Shown in pieces: positions 22,601 to 40,444 of a DNA stretch of 64,000 nt. Source of the DNA: Sphaerolaimus hirsutus (Eukaryota > Nematoda > Chromadorea > Monhysterida > Sphaerolaimidae); NCBI GenBank assembly GCA_964036195.1, contig CAXIWS010000620.1, positions 28,743-92,742 of the forward strand. Reading direction: 5' to 3'. The translations under genes and the position numbers were made by a program. The first letter of the stretch is position 1; each line of letters opens with the position of its first letter. Below the pieces are notes generated by a model. The model did not search any database. It was not told the origin of the DNA and was given only the letters and a program-made list of their open reading frames with translations.

Positions 22601-22864
22601 GTACATTATATAGAAAAATTATGAATAGCGTAGTATAGCCGAGTCGAGTGCACAAATCAATGTGTCATTTATTTGAGATTGTTCAACTGCTAAATCCATG
22701 AGTATTCTCAGAAGATCAGTAATGCTAGCTGTCAACTCAGTTGTCAAGTGTTTAAAATGTAAAAAATAAAATAAAACAGGAAGCTGAAATCACAAAATGA
22801 TTGTAGGAATCACATCTGACATCTTTCCCAGCCATTTTTACAGCAAAATAAAAATATTTCATTT

Positions 22865-22870
22865 TTTATT
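22865..22870 (-). terminator. CDKL1: AATAAA polyadenylation signal of CDKL1 gene
   Basis: AATAAA on the minus strand about 46 bases beyond the TGA at 22916-22918. Confidence 0.6.
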
Positions 22871-22915
22871 GAAAATCAATCGACACATCTTGACAATATC
22901 CAATTTGAAAAAAAA

Positions 22916-28099
<5,184 letters not shown>

Positions 28100-28312
28100 T
28101 TATTTTTCAGGTGTTTTACAGTAAAAAATTATCGCGGATAGAGTATTTAAAAAGTGCACTTTTCGATTAAAGGTGGGTGCTGGGCGCTGCACACACAAGT
28201 TTACTGTCGGTCAACTAAAATTTTAGTAAACTCATTAATCTTTGAACGACATTTGGATCTACTGGATTTAGGTGTTTGTCAACTACAGTTGACAGAAAGA
28301 AAAACAACCGTT

Positions 28313-29075
28313 ACGCCGCGTTTACAGACTTTTTGTGACGACTCGACAACTCAAAAATATCCAATAAGCTGAGTAAAAATGTTCCATATTCATAAGAAAA
28401 AAGTGATCAACTATACATTCTACCTAGGCGAATTTGCATATCAAATTGCAGAATCGTGCTTGTAGCTCAAGAGTTTTTGCCGTTGGAAGAATTTTGCCAT
28501 TTTTCGCTGGTTGTCGCCAGCAGTCGGGTAACTGTCACTGTCAGACAACGGCAAAAATTTTCAAACATCTACCGTATTTCCTCGAAATACCCCCCCCCTT
28601 GAAATACCCCCCCCCCTCGTTTGACCCCCCCCCCCCTCTCGAGACCACTATGAAACAATCACCCCCCCCCTCGAAATACCCCCCCCCAAATTGAGTGTAA
28701 AGAGAACGTACATGACAAATACGGCAGTTGATGTTCTGCGTAGTGCAGAACACACGTTAAAACAATGTCGGAAGCACGTTAGAACAGTGTTTATACCATC
28801 TACGTACTAATATTAGTCTACAGAACCTTATAAATGGCAGTTTTTGTTGCATTTTTCGACGTCTGCGTACGTTTCAGACGACAATTTCGTACTTGGTTTT
28901 CAAAAATTTTCTTGTGAAACAATAACCCCCCCCCCCCTCGAAATACCCCCCCTCGTTTAACCCCCCCCCCCCTCTCGGGACCACTATGAAACAATCACCC
29001 CCCGGGGGGTATTTCGAGGAAATACGGTATAACTTAACTTTTGAGCTACGAGCACGATTCTGCAATCTGAACCAT
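28313..29075. mobile_element. PIF/Harbinger-like foldback MITE, copy K2, interrupted
   Basis: Begins GCCGCGTTTACAGAC. The arm matches K1 (GTGACGACTCGACAAC, CATATTCATAAGAA). The TACCG element at 28570-29029 interrupts it, and part of the opposite arm (GAGCTACGAGCACGATTCTGC) follows. The right terminus is degraded. Confidence 0.65.
28570..29029. mobile_element. TACCG/TA element inside K2
   Basis: TACCGTATTTCCTCGAAATA to its complement, TA flanks, C-tracts up to 14. Nearly identical in its interior to 33513-33913. Confidence 0.85.
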
Positions 29076-31947
29076 TTAAAGTGTAAAATCAAATGTCAAA
29101 TGTAATGTAGAATGTCAATCAAAACGTGTTTTTCATGGTGTCAAATTTGACAATTTTGGGAAAATGACAAAAATATGGGCAATAAGTCCACTTAATTTCG
29201 GGCTAAAACTCGACAAGTCCACCGTGTGCACTCTTTTTATGGGAAAAGAAAGCAAGAAATGTGTTAAGTCCAATATGTGCACTGAATCCTAAAAGTCGAC
29301 AAGTCCACAAATTGCCCATCCATAACCATAAGGCAGATTTAACAGGACCGGAAACAAATATGTTGTTGTATCCACGAAGTCTTTTTTTAATGGATTTGCG
29401 GACCCAAATTGGGTTTAATGGACATTCCAAGTTTCACATTGGACGCGTAGCAGTAGCACTAGCCGTGAATTGAAGTGAAACTTAATATGCAATCTACTCT
29501 CAAAATCGCATTTTGTGGATTTGTCAACTTTTAGAATTAGACGCATCATTTATATTCATATAACTCTTGTTAATCACACGCAGGCTAGGCATGTGTTGAT
29601 TACACAGGGACTAATTTCTAAACTTGTTTTTTTTTTGTCAGAGTTTTCCAAAATTCACATGTGAACATAACTGTTTGAAATTGATTTCAAATTGCATCTT
29701 TTATTTACAAGCCGGTAAATTTATGTTCTCTCCAAAAGAAAAATATTGATAATTGTGCTATTTACAAGAGTTTTGAATAGAAAGAGAATTTCAGAAAAAA
29801 ATGCTTCTATGTATATTTTGAAGAAAAAAAAGTGAGAAATTTTTGAAAACTACATATTATAGAGTGCAAGAACATTATTATTCCAAAAATGACACAACTA
29901 GGTGTGTATGTCCAAAATAAACAACAAAATATTCAAAACAGACCTAGGACTGAGGTTGAAAATGTCCAGTAACTTTGTGAAACTCATCATGCAGGCACAG
30001 TTAGGTATAAAAGTAGCTAATTACTGTCTAATGACACCATATCTTCCATATCACATGCAAGGTGAACACAACATTGAATGAAATTTTTTCTGTATATTAT
30101 AGTTCTAAATAGTCTAGTAGCACAACATCTATTTCCTGAACACTTTTCAGCAGAAATCATGACATCCTGAAATGCAGATACATCTATTTTAAAGAGTAGT
30201 GGTAGGTACAGCTGTGTACTCAATATTTACAATGCTACATATCACATCACATGGTCTTGCCTGGACAGCACCACAATAATTTATCAGTGTGGAAATCTTC
30301 CACAGGAACCAATCCCAAATTCTGCCAACTGCCTTGCTAAATTTGAGACAAAGTCAAGTAACAGTGCAAATTGTAGTATTTGATTGAATAGTAATTCACT
30401 CAAATACTACAAAATGAATTTTCAAAATAATATAAATGTGCTGAAAGTACTTTTCAAAGTTGAATGGCCAATTTGAAGTGCACTTGAATTATTTGTGCAT
30501 GTCACTTTGCAGAACATTTGAAGATTTGTTTGAAATTTGTCACTTGGTAAGGGCACTTGATTGACAGTGCGGCAGTTGCATTGTGGGGTTACGTTCAATC
30601 AGGGAACAATTTCACAGAGACTAGTGACAAGAAGAGTGATAAACAGCAAGCAATGTTTTACTAAGTGTAGGTGAAGTAAAAGTAAAAAACAAGTAAACTA
30701 AAAATGGCATATATTGTTTTTAATAAATTGCCTTGTCACTTAGCATGGCACTTTACTTAAAACCACTTGTGAAATTGGCCCCTGGTTGTATTCTATTCTA
30801 TGTATCACAACATTGTATGCTCAACAGTTGCAACAGTTAAAAAGCAATCAGTTTCATTAACATTTCACAGAAATTGTGTGCTTGAGTTGACTTTTTTACT
30901 TAAAATTGTCAACAAGTGGTTTCATTTAAAAAAATTTTTAGACATGAGCAAAAATACATGCAGAATAGTTGTCACATATAAAAACCTGTCAAAATTGACA
31001 CTTAAAGGACACACCCCTAGTCTGAAACCACAAGTCAAGTCCATAAATTTAAAGCACTAGGGTAAAAGCTGCAGCTACTTTAACTCAGTGTTTACATTAT
31101 TGTGTGCATGGTTACTAGGCAATACATTATCTAGTGTATTAGAAAAAATGAGGCACCTAGCCACTAAATAATGCAGCTTTGAGGCCCCAATGTTTATTGG
31201 ATAAAATGTGGTTATAGCGTTCAGTGGGTTCAATGAAATGGAAAATTTTGCATACAGGTGTCAGTGCTCTGTGAGGTGTTCTGAAAGTTCTGCAAAATGC
31301 ATTAATTTGTTTGGCTGATTTGTGTGCAAAAAGATCCAAAAAGAGACTTCAGATATTACTTTTATTTCGTTTAAAATATTTACTTCTGCAGAGTCGTTTT
31401 TACTCACTCTAAATTGTCACTGAAAATTCTAGGGTAAATGTTGCACGTGAAAATTTGTACCACTCATTAAAGCTACATCTATTAAACAGACATTACAAAC
31501 CACCTCTATCTGCTTGACTTTATTCTAGCAGGAAAAATATTGTACACACACAGCAGAATTAAGATTCCATATTTTTGTCAAAATTCTCGAAATACAAGGC
31601 TTTAATTTTCTTCAATAATGTGTCATCCTTACCCATTCACAGATAAGGAAAAATGCAAGGCTGAACTAAACATATAGGCGAATATTTATAAGTGCATGAA
31701 AATTGGTATTCACACGGGGGAAACCACCTCGCTGACAACTCGCCGCCAGCTCTCTGGTTCACGTTGACAACTTGCTGACAAATGCAAAAATTGCATGTCA
31801 GCTTTTTGCCTCCCAGCTGCCAGCGTGTTGTCAGTTAGGTGTTTGTGTAAATGAATATACATTTGAACTATTGACAATGTGCAATGTCAGACACATACCT
31901 AATTCATGTCTCAAAATCGTTGAATGAAAGTGAACATATGTAAATAG
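29076..31947. other. No gene recognised, 2.9 kb
   Basis: The quietest stretch of the window: AT-rich, few repeats and only short frames without motifs. Short inverted words occur near 31720-31820 (GCTGACAACTCGCC / GCCAGCGTGTTGTCAG). Confidence 0.4.
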
Positions 31948-32729
31948 CAGAGTTGCGAAAGCGTATTTACGCTTACCCGAAATACCCGGGTAAATGGGTA
32001 TTTATACTTACGCTTACGCTTACGCTTTCATAAAATACCCGTACGCTTTTTTACGCCTTCCCGGTCAAAATACCCGGGTACTAAAAGCGTAAAAAAGCTT
32101 TTCACACGGTTCAGTTTTACACTTTTGAAAAAGCGTAAAAGCACAAAAAAGAGTGAACGAAACTGCGTACAAAAAAATTACTGCGTGCGTGCAGTAACGT
32201 GCTGGAAATAGTGGCACATTTACAAATTGTGTCGCAATATGAATGTCTTGCTAATACTGTGTCGTCGAGCAAAACCATGGCTTCAGATAAGAAATTTTGG
32301 GCTGAAAATGGATTCCGACGACGATGGTGTCGCTGTCGACAGCACTAACTCCAAGTTGGAAAATAAAAAGATGACTTAGCGTGTTTCTTCTAATAGAACG
32401 GCAGGCAAATAAGGTTGACGAAAAGAATTGAACGGTACTCTTCTATTAGAAGAAATACGGTAAGCGCCGCTGCCGATGAATTGCCAAACAACATATGAGG
32501 GCAGACTACTAAATACATGGACATCCGAAAAATGTCGCTGAGAGCTTGATTTGGAAAGAATTCACTGAGAAAACGTCTCTTAAAATTTTTTTACGCTTAC
32601 GCTTTTATTTACGCTTTCCCAGGTATTTTAAAAATACCTTACGCTTTAAGTATCCATACTGAAAATTTGGAAAGTGTATTTACGCTTACGCTTACGCTTT
32701 CCAAAAATACCGGTATTTTAACAACTCTG
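31948..32729. mobile_element. hAT-like MITE, family A, copy A3
   Basis: CAGAGTTG to CAACTCTG; perfect TSD GTAAATAG at 31940-31947 and 32730-32737. AAGCGT-type words; opposite orientation to A1. A small TTCTTCTAATAGAACGGCAG insertion lies near 32388-32463. Confidence 0.92.
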
Positions 32730-33097
32730 GTAAATAGCACTATCAGCCTATAAGCCAAAGTAAGCCATGCATGCACTTCTAATATTTAAGCTCAACTAAG
32801 TAGACATATAAAAATTCCCAGTAAAGAAAACTTGAGGCTAAAAACGTGAGGAAGTACAGAGAAGTCAAATCTCTTAAAATATCCACCTGAATTACATTTC
32901 GTAAATTGAATTGTAAGAGTAACATTGAAAATACCAAAATAAATACAATGTGAACAGTGTTTGTAAACAGAATACCTATTCTTATGTACAGAAAATAAAA
33001 GGGCACCCTGCATTTGTAACTGCTTAGCATTCCTAAAATCATAGTAGATTTACTTATATTTTCTTGTTTGAGCAAAAAAAATTGCATTGATATTTTT

Positions 33098-33210
33098 ATT
33101 ATTCCAGGTTTTTCAGAGAAATTTAATCACATTTTCTTTTTGAGAGGGTTTCTGGGTTATCTTTAATTATATTTATTTGCTGAAAAACCATTTTTATAAT
33201 GCTAACTGTA
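33098..33210. mobile_element. Family I remnant
   Basis: GAGAGGGTTTCTGGG and TTTAATTATATTTA words with a trailing ATAATGCTAA end. Confidence 0.4.
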
Positions 33211-33312
33211 TACATCCATTCAAATGTTTGTATTGCTTCTTGGCAACCATTGAGTACTTGTACACACATGTGTATCAATGAAAATGTTTGTATCCAAAAT
33301 GCCCTGTTATTA

Positions 33313-34017
33313 CCGGTGGCAAACGAAAATTCGAATTTGAACACTTCAAATAGGATTTTTAAACAATTAAAAATCTTCTTTTTTCAAACTGGAAAATAAA
33401 ATGAAAACTATTTTCGAATTTTAGGGCATTTTCAGTCGGATTTTAGGGCATTTTGGTTCATTATTCAAATGGGTTATGGTAGGTTTCCATACTAAGTGTG
33501 ATGCTCGCCGAGTACCGTATTTCCTCGAAATACCCCCCCTCGAAATACACCCCCCTCGTTTGACCCCCCCTCTCGAGACCACTATGAAACAATCACCCCC
33601 CCCCCCTCGAAATACCCCCCCCCCAGATTGAGTGTAAAGAGAACGTACATGACAAATACTGCAGTTTGTGTTCTGCGTAGTGCAGAACACACGTTAAAAC
33701 AATGTCGGAATCACGTTAGAACAGTGTTTATACCATTTACGTACTAATATTAGTGTACATAACCTTATAAATGGCGGTTTTTGTTGTATTTTTCGTACTG
33801 GGATTTAAAAAAATCTCTTGTGAAATAATAACCCCCACTCGAAATACCCCCCCCCTATCGGGACCACTATGAAACAATCACCCCCCCGGGGGGTATTTCG
33901 AGGAAATACGGTATACTGAAAATGATGTAAAAAATCGAAAATTCGAGAACATTAGAGAAAAGAAAACTTAAAAATGAAAACTTTTCTCCGCAGGGTTTAC
34001 CATCATTACCTATTGTG
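33313..34017. mobile_element. TTCGAAAA-word element, interrupted by TACCG element
   Basis: GGTGGCAAACGAAAATTCG near the left and AGGGTTTACCATCATT on the right flank sequence with GAAAATTCG words. TSD not resolved. The TACCG/TA element 33513-33913 lies inside it. Confidence 0.45.
33513..33913. mobile_element. TACCG/TA C-tract element
   Basis: TACCGTATTTCCTCGAAATA to complement, TA flanks. Interior TGTTCTGCGTAGTGCAGAAC is itself a short palindrome. Confidence 0.85.
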
Positions 34018-35137
34018 TATTGGTTCGGTTGCCATGAGTGTGATGTCATAAATTGACAATGGACTTTTCTGGATAATGTATTTTCTGTATACATGAATTG
34101 TATTAATACATACAGAAACACACAGAAGGTTAGGGTCCATTGCGCAATATCATACCTATTTATGTCAAACTCAGTGGAGCACAAATTTTAAATTAATGAC
34201 ACTGTAATCTGATGAATAAGGTTAATTTATTAATTTCAAATAAAATTATGTCATAGTGAAATCAACGTATTATGGTGAAAAATATTCAATTTTTGAATTT
34301 AGCCTATTCAGATAGGTTATGGTGAATTGACAGGCAAGTAAGTAGACTATACTCAATATTGTAAATGCATTTCATGATGTTCATTGGATGGTGAAATTTG
34401 GTTTTATCCATCAAAGGAATGATATCATTGTTTTTCAATAACCAAATTGAATGGCTTCTAAATACTATACATTTAGTAAATTGGTAATAGGGATAATGGT
34501 CAATGTGTGACAAGGGCTAATCCACAGCATGATTAATTTGAAATGTAAAATCGTTTTTGTATTAAGTAAGATGACAGGTACACTTGCAGTGACAAGTTTT
34601 TGAACCTACAAATTTGCTTGTTACTAAATGTCTGACCACATAAAAGTGTGTTTGCATAAAGTGTGTGACTTATAAAAAGTAGGTTTCACCTGAAAGCAGA
34701 AATGGTCAAAAAGTTTATGTTTACGTTATGTTACGTCAGTGCCAAGGAAAACAAGCTATTCATCAATGCATTACCATGAGTGAAATTAAAAGAAGAATGG
34801 GTACACGTATTTATTTGTATGTCCATATTTATTTACCTATTTATCTAGGCACATATTTAGAAATGACAAGAAAATACCGTATTTCCTTGAATAATTCCCC
34901 TGGGAATTATTTTTCGACTTTTTATGAGGGGGAGCTATTCAAGGGGGATTATTCAAATGGGGGAATTATTATTGCATCAAATTTCTCAAGCATGTTTCTA
35001 TCACACCACATTCGATTGCACATCTGTACACCGGGTCCGGTATGCTGCATTTTCATTTGATGACTCAAACCAGACGCAGACCCTTGCTTGGCTTGACTTC
35101 ATTGATCGTTTTGTTAGATGAATGTGCATTATTTATC
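34018..35137. other. No gene; TACCG-like fragment at 34876-34990
   Basis: Unique-looking AT-rich sequence. A truncated TACCGTATTTCCTTGAATAA end with G-tracts lies at 34876-34990. Confidence 0.35.
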
Positions 35138-35553
35138 TACCGTATTACCTCGAAATACCCCCAGGGGGTTTATTTTTTCGCCAGCAAAATTTGAGGGGGG
35201 GGGATAATTCGAGGGGGGGGGTTATTCGAGGGGGGGTCTATTTTTTCGCCAGAAATTTTCGGAAATTCCCCATACGCAGACGTAGAAAAATCGAACAATC
35301 ACATAGATTTATATGTGTTTATAGGCATATATTACTGTATATAACAAAAACCCTTCCCTAACGTCACTTAATCATCAGTTTTAGCGTGTGTTCTGCATAG
35401 TACAGATCACAAACTTTGTCATGTACGTTCACGTTACACTCAATTTTAGGGGGGTATTTCGAGGGGGGTTTATTATTTCCTCAGCCGAAATTGAGGGGGG
35501 GTATTTCGAGGGGGGGTTAATTCAAGGGGGGGATAATTCGAGGTAATACGGTA
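35138..35553. mobile_element. TACCG/TA C/G-tract element
   Basis: TACCGTATTACCTCGAAATA to complement, TA flanks. Near-identical to 11070-11498. Confidence 0.85.
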
Positions 35554-36826
35554 CATTCCAAAATTGTGGGTGGGATTATCCAAATGGGGAATTTTTTATT
35601 CCTCACTCGCCTACAGAGGAAATTTTTAGAGGTGGGGTTTAAATGGGTGAATTATTTGAGTACATAAAGATGGTAGTAGTTATCAGCTACAAATAGCTAA
35701 ATGGCAGCTGCCAGGAAAAGTGACCACTGTGATCAGACAAGAGACAGCGGCAAATGATGGTTCCAAGAAGTGCACGAAATGAAGGATAAAACTGAAGATA
35801 GATCCAGAAATTGGATCTGACAATCCATTTTATACTATGGAACTTCAAACCTGCATAATATCTGACAGTTTCAGCCCGTCTGGCAGCTTTGATGTATTCT
35901 GACAGGTGTTTTTGTCAGTTTTTGGCACATTTTGACAACAAATTTACCATTTAACAATTTAACCACTAGGCGAATGTTCAGCTTCTGTACAGCCGTGTCA
36001 TATTTTGCCCGGCTGTACTAAACTATAAATACCAGCCAATTTAAACTATATGGCATCAAAATTTGATGGCTTTTGACCTCCCACCTAGTGTCTGCCAGAC
36101 ATTTACTGAGGTCCATTTTTCTGGTGGGTTTAAAATGGCCTTTTTGTCAATCATCAAGGTTCCAGACAACAGCCAGATGAATTTTACAATGGGGCAAAAA
36201 AATCATTAGCTCTTTATGACTGTCTGTGAGACATTTATGCATGTTATTGCTGATGGGTTCACAACTGATGGGCGGTGGCAGCTTTTGGGCATTTTTCCAA
36301 AAAAATTATTGGGTTATTGAGTATCTGGCTGAAAATTTGTGGGTATTTATGTGCAGTCAGATGCTGTTCAACCACCTGACTGAACTATTGAAGTATGATT
36401 TTGTTGATAGATGATTGTGTTGTTGTCCAGTTATTCACATATATTCAAATATGCAAATCAGTTTATTGTGTCATGTTGGCTACTGCCAAGCTTCTTGTCA
36501 ACCTGTCTAAAAAGCTGGCTGCCTGCCAAGTTGGCTGCCAAGCTGGCAGATTTCAGGCTGGCTGGCTTGTTGCCAAGCTTGGCTGCTGGGTAATTCATGT
36601 CATATGCATGTTGCATATCACAGGACCTCCATTACTATGGCAGGTTTTGATGCTTTTGTGCTTATGAAAGCAGTAGAATGGCACCCTCAAATTGAACAGC
36701 ATTCGCAACTATAACAGCAGGTAGAAATTACTTTGGAAAAGTGCCAAAACACAAAAATAAAATATAAAAGGGGTGGTGAGGATGTTCAAGGCAATTCAAA
36801 TAGTGATAATATACATTATATTGATA
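35554..36826. other. No gene recognised
   Basis: Mixed sequence with GCTGGC-rich words near 36500-36600. No supported exon. Confidence 0.35.
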
Positions 36827-36834
36827 CCGCGGTG

Positions 36835-37001
36835 CATAGGCGGCGTAAGTGCTTGTGCGCTTGTGAATGTCACAAGCGGAATTTTCGGTGTCACAAGCAG
36901 AAATACCTATGTTTACCTAGTAAAAAGTGTCACAAGGTCAAATTTTGGCCAATGTGATTGTGAATGTCACAAGCACAAATTGGGACCTTGCGCCGCCTAT
37001 G
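36835..37001. mobile_element. hAT-like MITE, family E, copy E4 (167 bp)
   Basis: CATAGGCGGCGTAAG to CTTGCGCCGCCTATG; perfect TSD CCGCGGTG at 36827-36834 and 37002-37009. Smallest intact family E member; it establishes the family ends and 8-bp TSD. Confidence 0.93.
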
Positions 37002-37423
37002 CCGCGGTGTTAAAATTCTGATCAAGTTTTGTAAAAATATAACTACCTATGTTCATATGAAAAAGGTCTGCAAAAATTTATAACAGCAGCCTACAATACA
37101 ATGGTACACCCAATAGAATGACAGGTTATTACCAAATTAATTGGTGATCTTCCATTGGAAGAAATATGGTGGTTCGTGGTAAAAATAGTAAAGAAAGTAA
37201 TCTAACCCGGGGCTCAAAACGACTGGACTGGCAATATTAAAGCCATCATTAGTGGATTCTTCATTGTTCTGGGGCGATATTAAATTAACCCGACAAATTT
37301 TTTGGTGAAACCCCATTCATTTAAGCAGAAATTATATCTCCCCGGCAGCCAAAGTTTAAGTAATGATACAAGCAAGCGGTATTTTATGTCAAGTGTATTG
37401 TAAACTTATCAGTGACCGCGTGC

Positions 37424-37640
37424 CGGTTCCGCAAGTGGAAAAGTTAAGAGTAAAGAGTTTAGAGTTGAGTAAAATGATAAATGAAAAGTTAAGAGTAAAT
37501 TTAAAAGTTAAGAGTTGAGTAAAATCATTTGTCGTTTTATTCAACTCTTAACTCTTAACTTTACTCATAACTTGTCATTTGTCATTTTACTCAACTCTTA
37601 AGTTTTAACACTTAACTTTTTCCACTTGCGGATCTGGCCC
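37424..37640. mobile_element. Palindromic TIR element, family L, copy L1
   Basis: GCCGGTTCCGCAAGTGG to CCACTTGCGGATCTGGCC; arms of GTTAAGAGTTGAGTAAAATG words. Copy L2 at 47427-47912. TSD not resolved. Confidence 0.6.
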
Positions 37641-38039
37641 CAGTAAAGCAACCACTTGAAACAGAAAATAGACAAAAGCGTTTGGACCACCAAAATTTTT
37701 TGTCGTTTTAATTAAATCTCGTCCCTGGCCGCAGGGCACAGAAAGCTGATTTTTGTGGTTTTCCTGAGCTGCGACACTGTTTAAATTGTCGCAAATATTT
37801 TGGCTCACATGATACTGATTATTCTGCGGAAACAGATGCAAATGCGGTATTCTGGGTAAAGAGTGATTAAGATTTTCGGCGACAAAATTATTTGCATTTG
37901 CATTATTATAGGGATCGGACTTGCGAAAGGCCAAAGTTCTATGATTTGGCGGTAGATTTTGTTCCATGTCGCAAATATTTCTAGACAAGATATAGCGATT
38001 TCCAGTTGGGTATAATAATTGATTGAAATAGTAGCCCAT
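37605..38039 (-). CDS. Possible Asn/Gln-rich exon
   Basis: A 144-codon minus-strand frame; the part at about 37650-38000 is outside recognised repeats and looks coding (rich in Asn, Gln, Ser, Pro). Two similar motifs, SRNICDMEQN and SQNICDNLNS, recur about 57 residues apart. A plausible acceptor ATCTTGTCTAG lies near 37984. No clear donor and no family recognised. It could belong to the gene whose exons lie at 46.6-51.2 kb. Confidence 0.3.
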   Translation of the reverse strand: MGYYFNQLLYPTGNRYILSRNICDMEQNLPPNHRTLAFRKSDPYNNANANNFVAENLNHSLPRIPHLHLFPQNNQYHVSQNICDNLNSVAAQENHKNQLSVPCGQGRDLIKTTKNFGGPNAFVYFLFQVVALLGPDPQVEKVKC

Positions 38040-38231
38040 TATAATTCATATTTATCTGTGTTTTTGCGGTGAGTTTTAGTGAGAGAAGTTGTGAAAGAAT
38101 GAAAATAAGAAATTCGTTTTTTGCACTTGTAAAGTAGCCCGTCGATAGAAAAATGCATGCGAAATGTGAAAAATTACTATCGGGGAAAAATGAAAATTCA
38201 AACATAAAATACGATGCAATACTTTTACCTA

Positions 38232-39116
38232 GTCCGGCTGAAAAGTCCCCGGGCAGTGCTCGCCATTCGCGCTAGGGGTTAGCTACGGTCATAAAATTTT
38301 GACAGGTCAAAATATCAGGTGTTTCGAGTTTTCACCTAAAATTTCACCCATCTAGCTCCACCCACTGCGGAACTGTGGGAGTTACAATTTCGGTCATTTT
38401 GTACTGATGTACAAATGGTGCTCCAGCTCAATGCTGCTTAAGTTGTGATCATGAAACTTTGGCTAGTGTAAGCCACCAGTGTTGGCAATGTGCTGATACT
38501 AGTATTCAACACTTCCATCAACATCATTGCTATTAAGGCAAATTAATATGCAGATCAGGGTGATGTGCAAGAAACGTGGGAACTGTGATGGATGTTTTTG
38601 GTGATCATCTGAGATCATGTTATATTGCAGTGATTTTAATGTGCTGGTGCTAGAGCTGGTGCCATTCTGCTGGACCAGCATTTTTTAAGAAGATCATGGA
38701 GGAAGTGGTAGTCAGATGGCAGAGGTGCATACACTCGAAAGGGGGCTATTTTGAGAAGGAGAGGCACAATGATGAATTTGGTAGTGAGAGTAGTGACAGT
38801 AATGACAATATGAACTAGGCTTATGATATCATAGCTAATGTTGGTTAGTGCTGGCACATTGCCAACACCTGTGGCTTACACTAGCTAAAGTTTCATGATC
38901 ACAACTTAAGGCAGCATTGAGCTAGAGCACCATTTGTACATCAGTACAAAATGACCGAAATTCTAACCCCCACAGTTCCGCAGTGGATGGAGCTAGAGGG
39001 GTAAAATTTTAGGTGAAAACTCAAAACACCTGATATCTTAACCTGTCAAAATTTTCTGACCGTAGCTCACCCCTAGCGCGAATGGCGAGCACTGCCCGGA
39101 GAGTTTTCAGCCGGAC
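38232..39116. mobile_element. TA-flanked long-TIR element N
   Basis: GTCCGGCTGAAAA to TTTTCAGCCGGAC, TA on both sides. Arms of about 280 bp include GTGCTCGCCATTCGCGCTAG and CTAGTGTAAGCCACC. The middle 300 bp has no clear coding sequence. Confidence 0.75.
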
Positions 39117-39289
39117 TAAGTTCATGCTTTTGGTGTATACCTAAATGTATATTCACTAAATTTACACATTTTCACAATTTCTTCTGGTTTCCTCAAAGTG
39201 CTTTTGCAGTCTTTCGCTTGACAATTTCAAAAATAAAAGAATTTTTTTTCGCAATGTTCACATCACATAGTATATAGGTCACAACAAAC

Positions 39290-40083
39290 CAGAGTTGTAC
39301 AAATACTGGTATTTTTGAAAAACGTAAACGTAAACGTAAATACCTTTTCCAAATCAAAAGTATAAATACTAAAACGTAAGGTATTTTTAAAATACCGGGG
39401 AAAACGTAAAATAAAACGTAAACGTAAAAATTTCAAGAAGTGCCCCATATGAGCAGAGCTTCTGAAAAAACCATTGTTGTGACATTTTCAACAATGTATA
39501 CATAATTTCCATCCACATTTTTCACTTACATTTCATAGCAAACAACAAAATCTTATTTAAACGTTGGTCTATTTGTTTATTTAAATGTTGGTGCTGATGG
39601 CCATGCAGTTTAGCAAACACATGGATTAGCACACTTCTTCATGAAAAATTACATTACTGCAAAACTTCAGCAGCAAAACTACACATTCCACTTTTCTGCT
39701 TGTATTTATAGGTAACACATTCCTAGACACTGTTCATATTCCAAAATTGACACATTGATTACATTTACAATTCATTGGTTGCATTTATTTACAATATTTT
39801 CACTGTCAAGAAGACAATTACACAACTTAATTGGCATTATTTAGGTGCAGTGGTATAACTATTTACACAAAATCAATATGTGACTGCGGTAATAGAGCAC
39901 ATTTTACAGACACGTGGTTTCGTGTAGCTGGATTTTTACGTTTTCTCTGGTACCCGGGTAATTGTGCCAGGAAAACGTAACAAAACGTAATGGTATTTTT
40001 GGAAAACGTAAACGTAAACGTAAGTATAAATACCTGAATAACCGGGTATTTCGGGTAAACGTAAATACGTTTTTCCAACTCTG
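39290..40083. mobile_element. hAT-like MITE, family A, copy A4 (AAACGT variant)
   Basis: CAGAGTTG to CAACTCTG; perfect TSD CAACAAAC at 39282-39289 and 40084-40091. The internal word is AAACGT throughout. Confidence 0.92.
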
Positions 40084-40145
40084 CAACAAACTACTGTAAA
40101 TCAATGGAAAATAAATTTAACCATTTAACAACACCAATTTAATAG

Positions 40146-40444
40146 CCCTACAGACACTAGTTGACAAGGACACCGAATGTCAACTGGTTCCAATCCCAAT
40201 TCAAAGCTTGCTGATGAGAAACTCTACCCATTATTGTATTCACATATAAATACTTCATGCCAGCCTTTGTATTTACATATATTGCACATACCGCAGTATG
40301 TTGTTGCTAACACCACAGCTTCTTTTGCAACATTATTCAACACTTTTTCATTTGAATGTTGTTTGACGGCTCATTAGCAAGCTTTGAATTGGGATGACAA
40401 CCGGTCAACATTTGATGTCCTTGTCAACTTGTCCGTGCAGGACC
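40146..40444. mobile_element. TIR element, family O, copy O1
   Basis: GCCCTACAGACACTAGTTGA to CAACTTGTCCGTGCAGGAC; second inverted box AATCCCAATTCAAAGCTTGC. Closely related to O2 at 57091-57374. Confidence 0.65.
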
